Notes: a model not told the origin generated them from the letters alone. A DNA stretch of 47,704 nt from Nitrososphaerota archaeon (GCA_029784825.1 JAFMAU010000013.1:1-47704), one strand, 5' to 3'; positions 15,368 to 24,052 are shown, counted from the stretch's first letter. Translations and numbers: made by a program.

Positions 15368-16561
15368 TCAAGTGCTAACACCGGGGATGGATATCGGCAG
15401 GTTAGGTATCGAGGGGTCCGGACAGCCGCTCAGCACCGGGCAGGTCGTGTATGTGCCCAAGTCTGCGAGCGCCGTCGCCTGGACTGACATGTCTGCCCAG
15501 TACTTCGGGGCGAGGACGTATGGAAGCCTGCTGCTTGACTTGATGAGCGGACCGGCAAAGAAGTAGGCCGAGTAGTTGAGCGCCTTGTCGCTCAGCCCTC
15601 CGTTCGGCGCCCAGATGTTCATTGCCATCCATATCTTCCAAGCTGCGCCTGCCTCTGTGGCGTTGGTGCCTGGGAATTCCTCCTGCTCCTTTGCGACCCA
15701 TGCTGTCTCGTTGTGAGCCCACCTGTCTGCCAGCATCGTCGCTTCCTCCACCTTCAAGATTACGTCAGGGTGCGCTGCCGCGTATGATCTCGATGTGTAC
15801 AGGGACGAGAACAGAAGGCCAGGCGCTACCTGAGGGACAGTTCCCATTATGTGGAAGTTGCCTGACTTCACCGCGTCCACCATGTAGAACGGCTCCGTGA
15901 TGTCCCCGACGACCTTGCCTGCGAGTAGGGCCGCGTACCTAGAGGGCGTCCCGTGGTAGGCCGCACAGTTGGCCGCGCTACCGGTCACGCCGTTGGTCTG
16001 GAGCAGCAGCGCGCACATTATCCAGGAAGTAGACCCTGGGCTGGAAATCGCTATCGGCTGGTTCGCAAGACAGGTCCAACACCCGGCAGGGATTGAGTTG
16101 CTGACGATGAGACCGAAGTCCTGGGACGCTTCATAAGTGCCGAACACAACGAATGGGAACGAGCCCGAGGAGTTCCCGGCCTTCTCGTCCGCGGCGATCA
16201 CCGCCTGGAAGCCTCCTTCTGCTATCTGGACGTTCCCGGCCACCACGGCGTCTGCGACCGTCGTGTCTCCGTCGTAGTACTGCACGTGGATTCTGAGGCC
16301 CAGTTGCTGCGCGAATGTCTGCCACAGCATGAACCCGGGCGTGTCTGTCACGTCAGGGACCCCTGCGAACCCCATCGTCACGTCCGTCAGCTGGCCGCTC
16401 GACGTCGTCGCCGTTCCTGTTTGCGGCGCGAAAGTCGCTGCGTAATACGCGAAGCCAGCTATCGATGCGAGTACCACTATGACTGCGACGCCGACTGCTG
16501 CGCTGACTGCGACACGTTTCTTTCCGTGGTCGAATAACAACAGGACGGCACGCGTTCGCAT
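15368..16561 (-). CDS. ABC transporter substrate-binding protein, SsuA/NMT1-like
   Basis: 397 residues. A basic N-terminus and one hydrophobic helix (VAVSAAVGVAVIVVLASIAGFAYYA, about 17-41) anchor it outside the cell; a short TGTATTSS linker follows. The ligand-binding core has the NMT1/SsuA pattern: LTDVTMGFAGVPD, LWQTFAQQLGLRIHVQYYDGDTTVADAVVAGNVQIAEGGFQAV, then the second lobe with PIAISSPGSTSWIM and KVVGDITEPF. It has seven Cys in the extracellular part, including a CWTC pair, which is unusual for this fold and suggests disulfides or a metal site. A TATA-like element (16567-16578) is close to the ATG, so TTG at 16540 could be the real start. It heads the operon feeding the two permeases and ATPase. 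Confidence 0.84.
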   Translation of the reverse strand: MRTRAVLLLFDHGKKRVAVSAAVGVAVIVVLASIAGFAYYAATFAPQTGTATTSSGQLTDVTMGFAGVPDVTDTPGFMLWQTFAQQLGLRIHVQYYDGDTTVADAVVAGNVQIAEGGFQAVIAADEKAGNSSGSFPFVVFGTYEASQDFGLIVSNSIPAGCWTCLANQPIAISSPGSTSWIMCALLLQTNGVTGSAANCAAYHGTPSRYAALLAGKVVGDITEPFYMVDAVKSGNFHIMGTVPQVAPGLLFSSLYTSRSYAAAHPDVILKVEEATMLADRWAHNETAWVAKEQEEFPGTNATEAGAAWKIWMAMNIWAPNGGLSDKALNYSAYFFAGPLIKSSSRLPYVLAPKYWADMSVQATALADLGTYTTCPVLSGCPDPSIPNLPISIPGVST

Positions 16562-16606
16562 ATTACGATATATTAAGATTGGGAATTTCGCCGTTTCCGA
16601 CTTGAG

Positions 16607-16617
16607 AAATATTAATC
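16607..16617 (+). promoter_or_regulatory. TATA box of the cyclodeaminase-family gene
   Basis: AAATATTAATC, centred 25 bp before the ATG at 16637, which supports that ATG over the one at 16628. Confidence 0.55.
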
Positions 16618-16636
16618 AGCACAATGGATGCGTTGT

Positions 16637-17728
16637 ATGACCTTACTCATCAGTGATTCCGACGTCACGCGCCTGCTCGCGATGGGCGACTGCATGTCGG
16701 CCCTTGAAGATGCCTACAGGGACATTGGCAATGGACGCGCGGTGAACGCTCCGCGGCGCGACAGCTTCATGATGTCCTCGGTCCCGGAGGCGTACTTCTC
16801 CTTCAAGACGATGGAGGGAGGCTCGGAGAGGCTCGAGGTGATGGCGCAGCGAATCAACTCCGACATGGTGACCCACCCGGTCGTCGGCGGAGCTCGCAGG
16901 AGGGTGAAGGTGCCCGCGGCTCCCGGCAACAGGTACGTCGGCCTCGTCTTCCTCTACAGCACCAGGACTCTCGAGCTCCTTGCGATCATGAACGACGGAG
17001 AGCTGCAGAGGATGAGGGTCGCCGGAGTCACCGGGCTGGGGGTGAGACATCTTTCGAACCCCGACGCCGAGGTAGCGGCAATCATAGGGACCGGGTGGCA
17101 GGCGGAGGCGGCAGCGCTCGCGATCGCAGAAGCAAGGAAGCTGAAGAAGCTGAAGGTGTTCAGCCCGGACAGGTCTCATCGAGAGGCATTCGCGGCGAAG
17201 TTCTCTGGGAGGCTCGGGCTCGATGTGGTCCCGGTGGGGACGGCCCGGGACGCCGTCGCAGGCTCGCAGATCGTCGCCGCTGCGACCAACTCCCACGTTC
17301 CCGTGATGAATGGGAAATGGATCGAGCCCGGCATGCACCTGACGTCAATCAGGAGGTTCGAATTCGACGTGGAGGCCTGGAAGAGGGCGGACATGGTCTA
17401 CTTCACCAGCCCCACCGGCACGGCTGGGTTCAGGCCGAACAGCTCGGAGACGTGGAAGAAGGCACGCAAGAGCGACGTCGACGAAGAGATGAAGCTCGAA
17501 GACGAGCTCGTGGGGAAGTTCAGGAAGAAGGTATACTCCCTGTCCGACCTGCTCGTCGGTAGGGCGACCGGGAGGAAGTCGGGAGACCAGGTGACACTCT
17601 TCCACAAGAACTGGGGGCTGGGGATCGAGTTCGCGTCGGCCGGCAAGCTGGTCTACGAAAGGGCGCTGAAGGAAGGTCTGGGGACGGAAGTGCCGACGGA
17701 AAGGTTTAGCCAGACTTCGCATCCGTAG
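16637..17728 (+). CDS. Ornithine cyclodeaminase/mu-crystallin family protein
   Basis: 363 residues from ATG at 16637 (MTLLISDSDV), chosen over the in-frame ATG at 16628 because of TATA spacing. N-terminal dimerisation part with VTRLLAMGDCMSALEDAYRDIGNGRA, then LYSTRTLELLAIMNDGELQRMRVAGVTGLGVRHL, followed by a Rossmann domain with IIGTGWQAEAAALAIAEARKLKKLKVFSPD and later AGSQIVAAATNSHVPVMNG. This is the family layout. Members catalyse NAD-dependent ornithine or alanine chemistry or reduce imines/2-oxo acids. It is larger than most (about 315-330) because of an insertion near SETWKKARKSDVDEEMKLEDELVGKF. Function here is unassigned. Confidence 0.82.
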   Translation: MTLLISDSDVTRLLAMGDCMSALEDAYRDIGNGRAVNAPRRDSFMMSSVPEAYFSFKTMEGGSERLEVMAQRINSDMVTHPVVGGARRRVKVPAAPGNRYVGLVFLYSTRTLELLAIMNDGELQRMRVAGVTGLGVRHLSNPDAEVAAIIGTGWQAEAAALAIAEARKLKKLKVFSPDRSHREAFAAKFSGRLGLDVVPVGTARDAVAGSQIVAAATNSHVPVMNGKWIEPGMHLTSIRRFEFDVEAWKRADMVYFTSPTGTAGFRPNSSETWKKARKSDVDEEMKLEDELVGKFRKKVYSLSDLLVGRATGRKSGDQVTLFHKNWGLGIEFASAGKLVYERALKEGLGTEVPTERFSQTSHP

Positions 17729-17735
17729 GCCGGTT

Positions 17736-18602
17736 CTATTTCCGGGAGCGTTCGAGGGCGAGGTTCAGCGACCTTGCCGCGAAGACCTTGGTCATCTCCC
17801 TCTTGTATTCGGCTGACCCCCTCAGATCTGAGGTAGGCTTTGATATCTCGGCGCACTTGCCCGCGGCTCTCCGGACCAGTTCCTCCGTCGGCTTTTCGCC
17901 GACTAGCGTCTTCTCGGCACCAACCGCCTTCAGCGCTGTGGGAGCGACGCCGCCAAGCCCTATGCCGGCTGCAGTGCATTTCCCGTCCTTGCCCAGAGTC
18001 AGACGCGACGCGACGCTGACCGTGGAGAAGTCGCCCACCTTGCGCTCGAACTTGACGTATGCCATGCCTGTATTCGGAGGGTGGACCGGGATCACGACTT
18101 CGGTGAGCAGCTCGTCATGCTCGAGGCGGGTCGTGAAGAGGTCGAGGAAGAAGTCCTCGGCCTTGATGACGTGGCTCCCCTTAGGGCCCCTGATTACGAA
18201 GCTCGCCCCGAGGGCGATCATCGCCGGAGGAAGGTCGTTCGCCGGGTCCCCGTGCGCCAGGTTTCCCCCGACGGTGCCCCGGTTGCGCACCTGCGGGTCA
18301 GCTATCAGACCGGCAGTTTCCGGCAGCATCGGGCAGGCCTTCATGAGCAGCGGGGAGAACTGAACTTCGCTGAGGCGCGTCAGCGGCCCTATCCTGATTT
18401 CCCGTCCCTCTTCCTTGATGTGGGACAGCTCCTTGATCCCATTGATGTCGACGACGACCTCCGGGCTGGCGATCCTCAGCTTCATCAACGGAATCAGAGA
18501 GTGACCTCCGGCGAGGAGCTTTGACCCCTCGAACTTGGTGAGCAGCGAGAGCGCCTCGTCGATGGTCTCCGGCGCGTAGAATTCGAACTGTCTTGGGTTC
18601 AA
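17736..18602 (-). CDS. Molybdenum hydroxylase FAD-binding subunit (CoxM-like)
   Basis: 288 residues, the usual length of the medium subunit of xanthine dehydrogenase/CO dehydrogenase-family enzymes. FAD-binding motifs are AGGHSLIPLM at 31-40 and TVGGNLAHGDPANDLPPA from 110; the C-terminal CO_deh_flav_C domain begins about residue 175 (YVKFERKVGDFSTVSVAS). It passes electrons from the 2Fe-2S subunit to an acceptor. Start TTG at 18602, 5 bp after the large-subunit stop, last gene of the small-large-medium operon. Confidence 0.9.
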   Translation of the reverse strand: MNPRQFEFYAPETIDEALSLLTKFEGSKLLAGGHSLIPLMKLRIASPEVVVDINGIKELSHIKEEGREIRIGPLTRLSEVQFSPLLMKACPMLPETAGLIADPQVRNRGTVGGNLAHGDPANDLPPAMIALGASFVIRGPKGSHVIKAEDFFLDLFTTRLEHDELLTEVVIPVHPPNTGMAYVKFERKVGDFSTVSVASRLTLGKDGKCTAAGIGLGGVAPTALKAVGAEKTLVGEKPTEELVRRAAGKCAEISKPTSDLRGSAEYKREMTKVFAARSLNLALERSRK

Positions 18603-18607
18603 TGTGC

Positions 18608-21049
18608 CTAGGCCTCCGCCTTCCTGCCCTTCTTTTCCTGCGCCTCCTTGATCAGCCGGTAGACCCGTTCGGGGGTGAGCGGGGCCTGCCTGATTCTTAC
18701 TTTGAGCGGAGAGAGCGCGTCCTCAGTCGCGTTGATCAGGGCTGCGAGGGGGCCCAGAGCCTCCCCTTCCCCGACCCCCTTTATCCCGAGGATAGACCTC
18801 GGGGAGGGTGTTTCAAGATGGTCGTCTACCATGTGAGGGACCTCGCACGCTGTGGGCTTCAGGTAGTCCGCGAACGTCGACGTCAGCAGCTGGCCGTCGT
18901 CGTCATAGATGAACTCCTCCAAGAGGCCGGTCGCGATCCCGTGGACTGCGCCGCCGTGGACCTGCCCCTGGACGACCATGGGGTTGATTATCTTCCCGCT
19001 GTCGTGGACGATCACGTAGTTCAGTATCTCGACCTTGCCTGATTCGATGTCCACCTCCACCAGGGCTATGTGGGCGCTGCTCGGGTACGTGAGGAACCCG
19101 GTCGGGGTCCCGGACCCGGTCACAAGTTGAATCTCCCCCACGTTGTACTTGGGGTCGGCAAGGAACGAGTCGATGGCGCTCGGGTTGTTCCCCGCGTAGG
19201 TGTATTCGAGCCCGGGCTCGACGCCTTCCGGAAGGTACCTCGGGTTCTGGTAGGCAGCCCTTCCGATGTCCGCGTAGGTCGTGGAGCGCGACGGGTCGCC
19301 GTCGACGAACGCCTTGCCCCCGGTGAGCCGCACCTTCCCCTGGTCGACCTTGAGTATCTGAGCGGCGATCGCAAGGACCTTCCTCCGTAGCGCCCTGGCC
19401 GCCCGGACCGCGGCCTCTACGTCCGGCCCCGAGAACTTGTTGGCGTGCGTCCCAGACCAAGGAGTCCAGGGGCTGAACTCCGAGTCGAAGCTTGCGACGT
19501 TTACGTCCTCCGGGTTGACCCCGAGCTCGTCTGCCATTATCTGGGTGAAGGCAGTGGCATGAGACGTCCCCATGTCCGGGGAGCCTGAGGCGACCCTCAC
19601 CTTCCCCCGCGAGTCGATCTTCACGCTTACCCCCTCGATCTCCCTGGCGGTCGCGGAGGACCCGTGGACGTATGTCGAGAGGCCGATGCCGAGGTACTTC
19701 CCCTTCTTCCTCATCTCAGCCTGCCGCCTCCTCAGTTCATCGTACCCTGCGAGCTCGAGCGCCCGCTTCAGGACGGCCGGGTAGTTCCCAGAGTCGTAGA
19801 CGCGGCCGCTCGGCGAAAGGTATGGGAACTCCTCGGGCTGGATGTAGTTCTTCATCCTCACCTCGGCGGGATCCAGGTGCAGCTCCTGGCTGACGATCTC
19901 GATCATCCGCTCGACGAGGTACACGATCCCCGGCTTCCCCACCCCCCTGTTGGGCATGGACGGGCAGGTGTTCGTGAGGACGGTGTAGGCGTCCCATTCG
20001 ACGTTCCTGATCTTGTACGCCCCGTTGATCAATGTGGCGTGCATCGATGCGTAGGTGCCGGCGTACGTCAGAGAAGCCCCGTCGTTGTCGATGTCACGCA
20101 GGCGATAGCCCAGGATTGTGCCGTCCTTCTTGACCGCTACCTCGATGCCGAAGACGCCCCCGGCGGTCTGGCCCGACGCCATCAGGTGCTCCCTCCTCTC
20201 CTCCACGTACTTGACGGGCCTCCCGGTCTTCATCGAAAGCGCGCTCGGGATCAGCAGCTGCTTCCATGGGCGCGTCTTTATGCCGAAACCTCCGCCGATG
20301 TCCCGGACGATCAGCCTGAGCTTGTTGGTCGGGATGTTCAGGATGTTGGACACCACGACCATCACGTGTCCCACCATCTGCGCGTTGCACTCCAGGGTAA
20401 GACCCCCTGTCCCCGCGTCGAACTTCGCGATCGCCGAGACAGTCTCGAGAGGTGTGGAGCTGAAGCGGTGGAGCTTGATCTTCTCCTTGATGACTGCGTC
20501 GGCGTTCTTGAACGCGCCCTCGACGTCCCCCCACACGGCATGGTAGTGCGCTACGGTGTTCGTTCCGAAGGAGCTGTAGACCAGGGGGGCGTCGGCCTCC
20601 ATCGCCTTCTCCGGGTCGACCACGACCGGCAGCTGCACGTACTCGACCTCTATCGCTTCCAGGGCGTCCTCGGCTATCGCGAGCTCGGTCGCGGCGACCG
20701 CTGCTACTGGCTCGCCCACGTACCTGACTTCGTCCACCGCCAGGAAGTACTCCTCCGATTTGAAACGCGAAACTGAGTAGGACGGGAGCGGGTTGGAGAT
20801 GCGCCGCGCGTCCTCGCCTGTGACGACTGCGACCACTCCAGGGATCTGCAGGGCCTTCTCTGCGTCGACCTTCACGACCTTCGCATGGGCGTAGGGGCTC
20901 CTCAGGACAGCTGCATAGAGGACGTCCGCGACCTTTAGGTCGTCGACGAAGTCGGTGTCTGCGAGGAGCAGCCGGCGGTCCTCCACCCTCTTCATGGGGG
21001 AGCCTATCATCTTCTTTTCCTTGGTTTCCTGCTTCTGCTGGGATAGCAT
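18608..21049 (-). CDS. Molybdenum hydroxylase large (Moco) subunit, CoxL-like but not CO dehydrogenase
   Basis: About 813 residues from ATG at 21049, which lies 5 bp after the small-subunit stop. Moco-contacting segments are IGGGFGIK (251-258) and the C-terminal GVGEGEALGPLAAL, which carries the catalytic Glu. Form I CO dehydrogenases carry an active-site loop AYxCSFR; here the equivalent position reads CPSMPNRGVGKPG (about 362-374), so Cys-Se-Cu chemistry is not expected. The loop fits form II-type or other hydroxylases acting on aldehydes, purines, nicotinate-like heterocycles or aromatic CoA esters. The substrate cannot be named. It is the middle gene of the operon. Confidence 0.9.
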   Translation of the reverse strand: MLSQQKQETKEKKMIGSPMKRVEDRRLLLADTDFVDDLKVADVLYAAVLRSPYAHAKVVKVDAEKALQIPGVVAVVTGEDARRISNPLPSYSVSRFKSEEYFLAVDEVRYVGEPVAAVAATELAIAEDALEAIEVEYVQLPVVVDPEKAMEADAPLVYSSFGTNTVAHYHAVWGDVEGAFKNADAVIKEKIKLHRFSSTPLETVSAIAKFDAGTGGLTLECNAQMVGHVMVVVSNILNIPTNKLRLIVRDIGGGFGIKTRPWKQLLIPSALSMKTGRPVKYVEERREHLMASGQTAGGVFGIEVAVKKDGTILGYRLRDIDNDGASLTYAGTYASMHATLINGAYKIRNVEWDAYTVLTNTCPSMPNRGVGKPGIVYLVERMIEIVSQELHLDPAEVRMKNYIQPEEFPYLSPSGRVYDSGNYPAVLKRALELAGYDELRRRQAEMRKKGKYLGIGLSTYVHGSSATAREIEGVSVKIDSRGKVRVASGSPDMGTSHATAFTQIMADELGVNPEDVNVASFDSEFSPWTPWSGTHANKFSGPDVEAAVRAARALRRKVLAIAAQILKVDQGKVRLTGGKAFVDGDPSRSTTYADIGRAAYQNPRYLPEGVEPGLEYTYAGNNPSAIDSFLADPKYNVGEIQLVTGSGTPTGFLTYPSSAHIALVEVDIESGKVEILNYVIVHDSGKIINPMVVQGQVHGGAVHGIATGLLEEFIYDDDGQLLTSTFADYLKPTACEVPHMVDDHLETPSPRSILGIKGVGEGEALGPLAALINATEDALSPLKVRIRQAPLTPERVYRLIKEAQEKKGRKAEA

Positions 21050-21054
21050 CGCGC

Positions 21055-21540
21055 TCACTTGCTCTGCGAACCGTCCGCCACTGATTTCACAGCTTTGATG
21101 ATGTTCTGGTAGCCGGTGCACATGCACAGGTTCCCGGAGAGTCCCAGCCTGATTTCAGGCTCGGTGGGATGAGGGTTGCGCTGAAGCAGGTCGTAGGCCG
21201 ACATGATGAACCCCGAGGTGCAGTATCCGCACTGCAGGGCGTGATTATCGGTGAATGCCTTCTGCAGGGGGTGGAACACGCCGTCCTTCGACAGGCCTTC
21301 GACGGTTGTTATCTCCGCGCCCTGAGCCTGGAGAGCAAGCACGGTGCAAGACTTCACGCACCTTCCGTTCATCAGGACCGTGCACGCGCCGCAGTTGCTC
21401 GTGTCGCACCCGATGTGGGGGCCCTTCAGGCCCAGTTGGTTTCTCAGGAAGTAGACGAGGAGCGTCCGCGGTTCCACTTCGGCAGAACGCGTCACACCAT
21501 TGACCTTCACGACCAGCTGGTGCTTCACGATTGTCGGCAA
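21055..21540 (-). CDS. Molybdenum hydroxylase 2Fe-2S subunit (CoxS-like)
   Basis: 161 residues. The plant-type cluster has Cys45, Cys50, Cys53 and Cys65 ([14 protein letters not shown]), and the proximal cluster Cys104, Cys107, Cys139 and Cys141 (CGYCTSG; LCMCTGY). These are the two [2Fe-2S] centres of the small subunit, which relay electrons from molybdopterin to FAD. The start is TTG at 21540; a CGTATAATC element centred about 26 bp upstream suggests leaderless transcription of the operon from here. Confidence 0.93.
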   Translation of the reverse strand: MPTIVKHQLVVKVNGVTRSAEVEPRTLLVYFLRNQLGLKGPHIGCDTSNCGACTVLMNGRCVKSCTVLALQAQGAEITTVEGLSKDGVFHPLQKAFTDNHALQCGYCTSGFIMSAYDLLQRNPHPTEPEIRLGLSGNLCMCTGYQNIIKAVKSVADGSQSK

Positions 21541-21562
21541 CGCGTCTTTGGACGGGTTATAA

Positions 21563-21571
21563 GATTATACG
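21563..21571 (-). promoter_or_regulatory. TATA box of the Mo-hydroxylase operon
   Basis: CGTATAATC on the minus strand, centred about 26 bp before the TTG at 21540. A nearby CTTATAACC (21554-21562) is an alternative. Confidence 0.5.
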
Positions 21572-21618
21572 GAAAATAGAAGGACTCGGTTTGCGAAAGA
21601 GGGCCCGCTTCAGCAAAA

Positions 21619-21628
21619 GAATTTATTG
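21619..21628 (+). promoter_or_regulatory. TATA box of the dihydroxyphthalate-decarboxylase-like gene
   Basis: GAATTTATTG centred 26 bp before GTG at 21650, supporting that start over ATG-type codons upstream, which would lie before the transcription start. Confidence 0.5.
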
Positions 21629-21649
21629 TTTCAAGATGCGGGTCGCGTG

Positions 21650-22657
21650 GTGCCGAAGCTAAGACTCTCGCTCGCAGTGAGCGACTACGACAGGACGAGA
21701 GCTCTGATGGAGGGGAAGGTCCAGCCCGAAGGGATCGACCTCCACCCAGTCACGATTGACGGGGGCGGGACCGAAGTCAACTTCAGGATGCTGAGGTACA
21801 AGGAGTTCGATGCCTCGGAGATGTCCATGGGGTCGTACATACTGTCTCTGTTCGAGGAGGACCCTCCGTTCATCGCGATCCCCGTGTTCCCGTTCCGTAC
21901 GTTCAGGCACTCGTACATATTCATCAATGCAAAGAGTGGGATCCGCTCGCCGAAGGACCTGAAGTCGAAGAGGGTGGGGATCCCCAGGTACCAGCAGTCA
22001 GCCTGCGTGTGGATAAAGGGGATACTCTCCGAACACTATGGAGTCCCGATTACCTCCGTGAACTACGTTCAGGGAGGGGTGGAAGACCCTGGCCGATGGG
22101 AGGGGCTTTCGTTGAAGCTCCCGCGGGGCGTGAAGCTGGAGACCGCCCCCCGCAGCAAGCGGCTGTCAGACATGCTCGAAGCGGGAGAAATAGACGCGCT
22201 GTATTCTGCGCGAGTCCCTTCGGGCTTCACGCAGGGGTCGAAGAACATCAAGCGCCTGTTCCCAGATTACGTCAGCGAGGAGAAGAAGTACTATCGGAAG
22301 ACTGGGGTCTTCCCGATAATGCACACGATTGTAATCAGGAAGGAAGTGTATGAGAAGGACAGGTGGGTCGCACAGGCGCTCTTCAAGGCGTTCCAAGAGT
22401 CCAAGCAGCAGGCGTACTCCCAGTTCTACTCCCCCCGGGGGAACCTCGGGACCAAGTTCATGCTCCCCTGGATCACGACCTACCTGGAGGAAGTCAGGGA
22501 GCTGCTGGGGTGGGACTTCTACCCCTACGGAATAGAGCAGAACAGGAAGACCCTTCAGGCTCTGTTGCGCTACACGCATGAGCAGGGGCTGGCCAAGCGC
22601 CTCCTCAGACCCGAGCAGATCTTCGCCGAGGGGACGAAGGAACAGTTCAAGGTCTGA
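21650..22657 (+). CDS. 4,5-dihydroxyphthalate decarboxylase-like / PBP2-fold protein
   Basis: 335 residues from GTG at 21650. The start VPKLRLSLAVSDYDRTRALMEGKVQPEGIDL, then FRMLRYKEFDASEMSMGSYI and PVFPFRTFRHSYIFINAKSGIRSPKDLKSKRVGIPRYQQSACVWIKGIL, is the pattern of the Pht5-type 4,5-dihydroxyphthalate decarboxylase family, a cytoplasmic relative of NMT1/SsuA binding proteins. There is no signal peptide, so it is not an ordinary binding protein. The family also contains members of unknown activity, so decarboxylation of dihydroxyphthalate is possible, not shown. It opens the catabolic block and is transcribed toward uspA, ubiX and ubiD. Confidence 0.75.
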   Translation: MPKLRLSLAVSDYDRTRALMEGKVQPEGIDLHPVTIDGGGTEVNFRMLRYKEFDASEMSMGSYILSLFEEDPPFIAIPVFPFRTFRHSYIFINAKSGIRSPKDLKSKRVGIPRYQQSACVWIKGILSEHYGVPITSVNYVQGGVEDPGRWEGLSLKLPRGVKLETAPRSKRLSDMLEAGEIDALYSARVPSGFTQGSKNIKRLFPDYVSEEKKYYRKTGVFPIMHTIVIRKEVYEKDRWVAQALFKAFQESKQQAYSQFYSPRGNLGTKFMLPWITTYLEEVRELLGWDFYPYGIEQNRKTLQALLRYTHEQGLAKRLLRPEQIFAEGTKEQFKV

Positions 22658-22690
22658 CCCATACGCCTTTCACCGCTGGATAGGGAAACC

Positions 22691-22701
22691 GATTAAATAA
22701 C
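22691..22701 (+). promoter_or_regulatory. TATA box of the uspA-like gene
   Basis: GATTAAATAAC, centred about 32 bp upstream of the ATG at 22728. Confidence 0.5.
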
Positions 22702-22727
22702 GCGGCCGCCGCAAGAAACCGCGCTCC

Positions 22728-23168
22728 ATGCAGAAGATCCTCGTGGCCGTAAACGGGTCGAAGCATTCAGAGAAAGCCGCCGACTTCGCCGCCGACCTGG
22801 CGAAGGAGCTGTCTGCAAAGATAATCCTGATCTTCGTGATGCCCCGGCCGGACGTCCCAGAAGACTACGCTGACTACGCGAAGCGGGAGATCCTGGCGAA
22901 CCCGGTCGCGTCTTACCTGAACACGGTCTCTGAAGGGATAATCGCCAAGCTTGGCGCGAGGCTAGAGAAGAAGGGAGTCGAGTTCGAAGCGATCTACCAC
23001 CTTGGCAATCCCGTAGAGAAGATCCTAGAGACCGCCCGGGCCAGGAAGGTCGGGCTTGTCGTCGTCGGGATGCACGGCCGACGCCGGCTGGGCCGACTCA
23101 GGGCCCTGGGGAGCGTCTCGAGAAAGATAATCGACGAATCCCCCGTCCCGGTGCTCGTGGTCCCGTAG
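22728..23168 (+). CDS. Universal stress protein, UspA family
   Basis: 146 residues, single Usp domain. N-terminal KILVAVNGSKHSEKAADFA strand-loop-helix and the C-terminal ATP-binding element G114-x2-G117-x10-G128-S129 are present. The usual spacing is G-x2-G-x9-G-S/T, so this one has one extra residue. ATP or phosphate binding is likely but unproved. An ATTAAATAAC TATA box (22691-22701) lies about 30 bp before the ATG, giving a very short leader. Role in stress or as a partner of the neighbouring enzymes is unknown. Confidence 0.88.
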   Translation: MQKILVAVNGSKHSEKAADFAADLAKELSAKIILIFVMPRPDVPEDYADYAKREILANPVASYLNTVSEGIIAKLGARLEKKGVEFEAIYHLGNPVEKILETARARKVGLVVVGMHGRRRLGRLRALGSVSRKIIDESPVPVLVVP

Positions 23169-23179
23169 GCGGCCCGCGC

Positions 23180-23764
23180 TTACTTCCGGACCCGGCGCCC
23201 TTGCTTCTGCGGCCCGGTCCACTGTTTGTAGAGGCCGTGTTCGATGTTCAGGACGTCCAGCGCCTTCCCCACGACGTGGTCGACTAGGTCGCCGACCGTC
23301 TTGGGCCGGTCGTAGAACCCAGGCATGGCCGGGAGGACGATGGCCCCGGCCCGGGCAACCCTAAGCATGTTCTCCATGTGGATCGTCGTGAGCGGGGTCT
23401 CTCTTGGGACGAGGACCAGGGGCCTCCTCTCCTTGAGCTGCACTTCGGCGGCCCTCAGAAGGAGGTTGTCGGAGTAACCAGTGGCTATTCCGGCCAGGGT
23501 CTTCATGCTGCATGGGATGACCACCATTCCCTGTGCGCGGAATGTCCCGCTCGCCGGGGCCGCCGCGATGTCGTTGAACCTGTACACGCGCGACGCGAGG
23601 GACTCCACGTATCCCAGCTTGTAGTCTGTCTCGATGGCCAGAGTCTCCTGCGCAGCGGTCGAGATGACGAGGTGCGCTTCGACCTTCCGCTGCTTCAGGA
23701 CTTCGAGCAGCCTTACGCCGTAGACCACGCCGCTTCCACCGGACATGCCCACGAGCAGAACCAA
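23180..23764 (-). CDS. ubiX: UbiX-family flavin prenyltransferase
   Basis: 194 residues. UbiX makes prenylated FMN from FMN and dimethylallyl phosphate, the cofactor of UbiD decarboxylases. Motifs seen: GMSGGSGVVYGVRLLEVL (flavin phosphate loop), VVIPCSMKTLAGIATGYSDNLLLRAAEVQLKERRPLVLVPRETPL (Ser/Arg/Glu network of the active site) and VLPAMPGFYDRPKTVGDLVDHVVGKALDVLNIEH. The start is TTG at 23764, making the N-terminus a few residues shorter than many homologues. It faces ubiD across a 288-bp divergent region, which supports a joint cofactor-enzyme role. Confidence 0.93.
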   Translation of the reverse strand: MVLLVGMSGGSGVVYGVRLLEVLKQRKVEAHLVISTAAQETLAIETDYKLGYVESLASRVYRFNDIAAAPASGTFRAQGMVVIPCSMKTLAGIATGYSDNLLLRAAEVQLKERRPLVLVPRETPLTTIHMENMLRVARAGAIVLPAMPGFYDRPKTVGDLVDHVVGKALDVLNIEHGLYKQWTGPQKQGRRVRK

Positions 23765-23794
23765 GCGAGTTACTCCGGCGCGTGACCTCTGTTT

Positions 23795-23805
23795 GATTTA
23801 AAGGG
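23795..23805 (-). promoter_or_regulatory. TATA box of ubiX
   Basis: Minus-strand CCCTTTAAATC, about 31-41 bp before the TTG at 23764, giving a leader of roughly 10 nt. Confidence 0.5.
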
Positions 23806-24010
23806 TTGGTCGCTGCGGTCAGAGTCAATCGGGAGCCTGCCCCAGACGACGCCGGAAGCGCCCTGCTTGCAGCAAAAGCGACGTCGACGCCAGTCCCTGG
23901 CCAGGCCTGGCTCTGAATTATGCGGCGCCGCATGACTTCGAGCTCATCGGCCGCGCAGGACGCCCTCGGCAATGGTGGACGCCTCCGAGCTCCGTGGAAA
24001 TCCCGCAAAC

Positions 24011-24021
24011 GCTTATCTATG
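24011..24021 (+). promoter_or_regulatory. TATA box of ubiD
   Basis: GCTTATCTATG, 32-42 bp upstream of the TTG at 24053. The remaining divergent spacer (23806-24010) holds no recognisable gene. Confidence 0.45.
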
Positions 24022-24052
24022 AAGTTGGGTCGTGCCGGACCGATAGTTTTTC

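Noticed and set aside
17736..21540. CO dehydrogenase (coxMSL) annotation
   Set aside because: The large subunit lacks AYxCSFR, so only the general molybdenum hydroxylase family is claimed.
23806..24010. Possible gene in the ubiX-ubiD divergent spacer
   Set aside because: Frames here are extensions of shadows of ubiX and show no start, promoter or motif; only the TATA boxes are supported.
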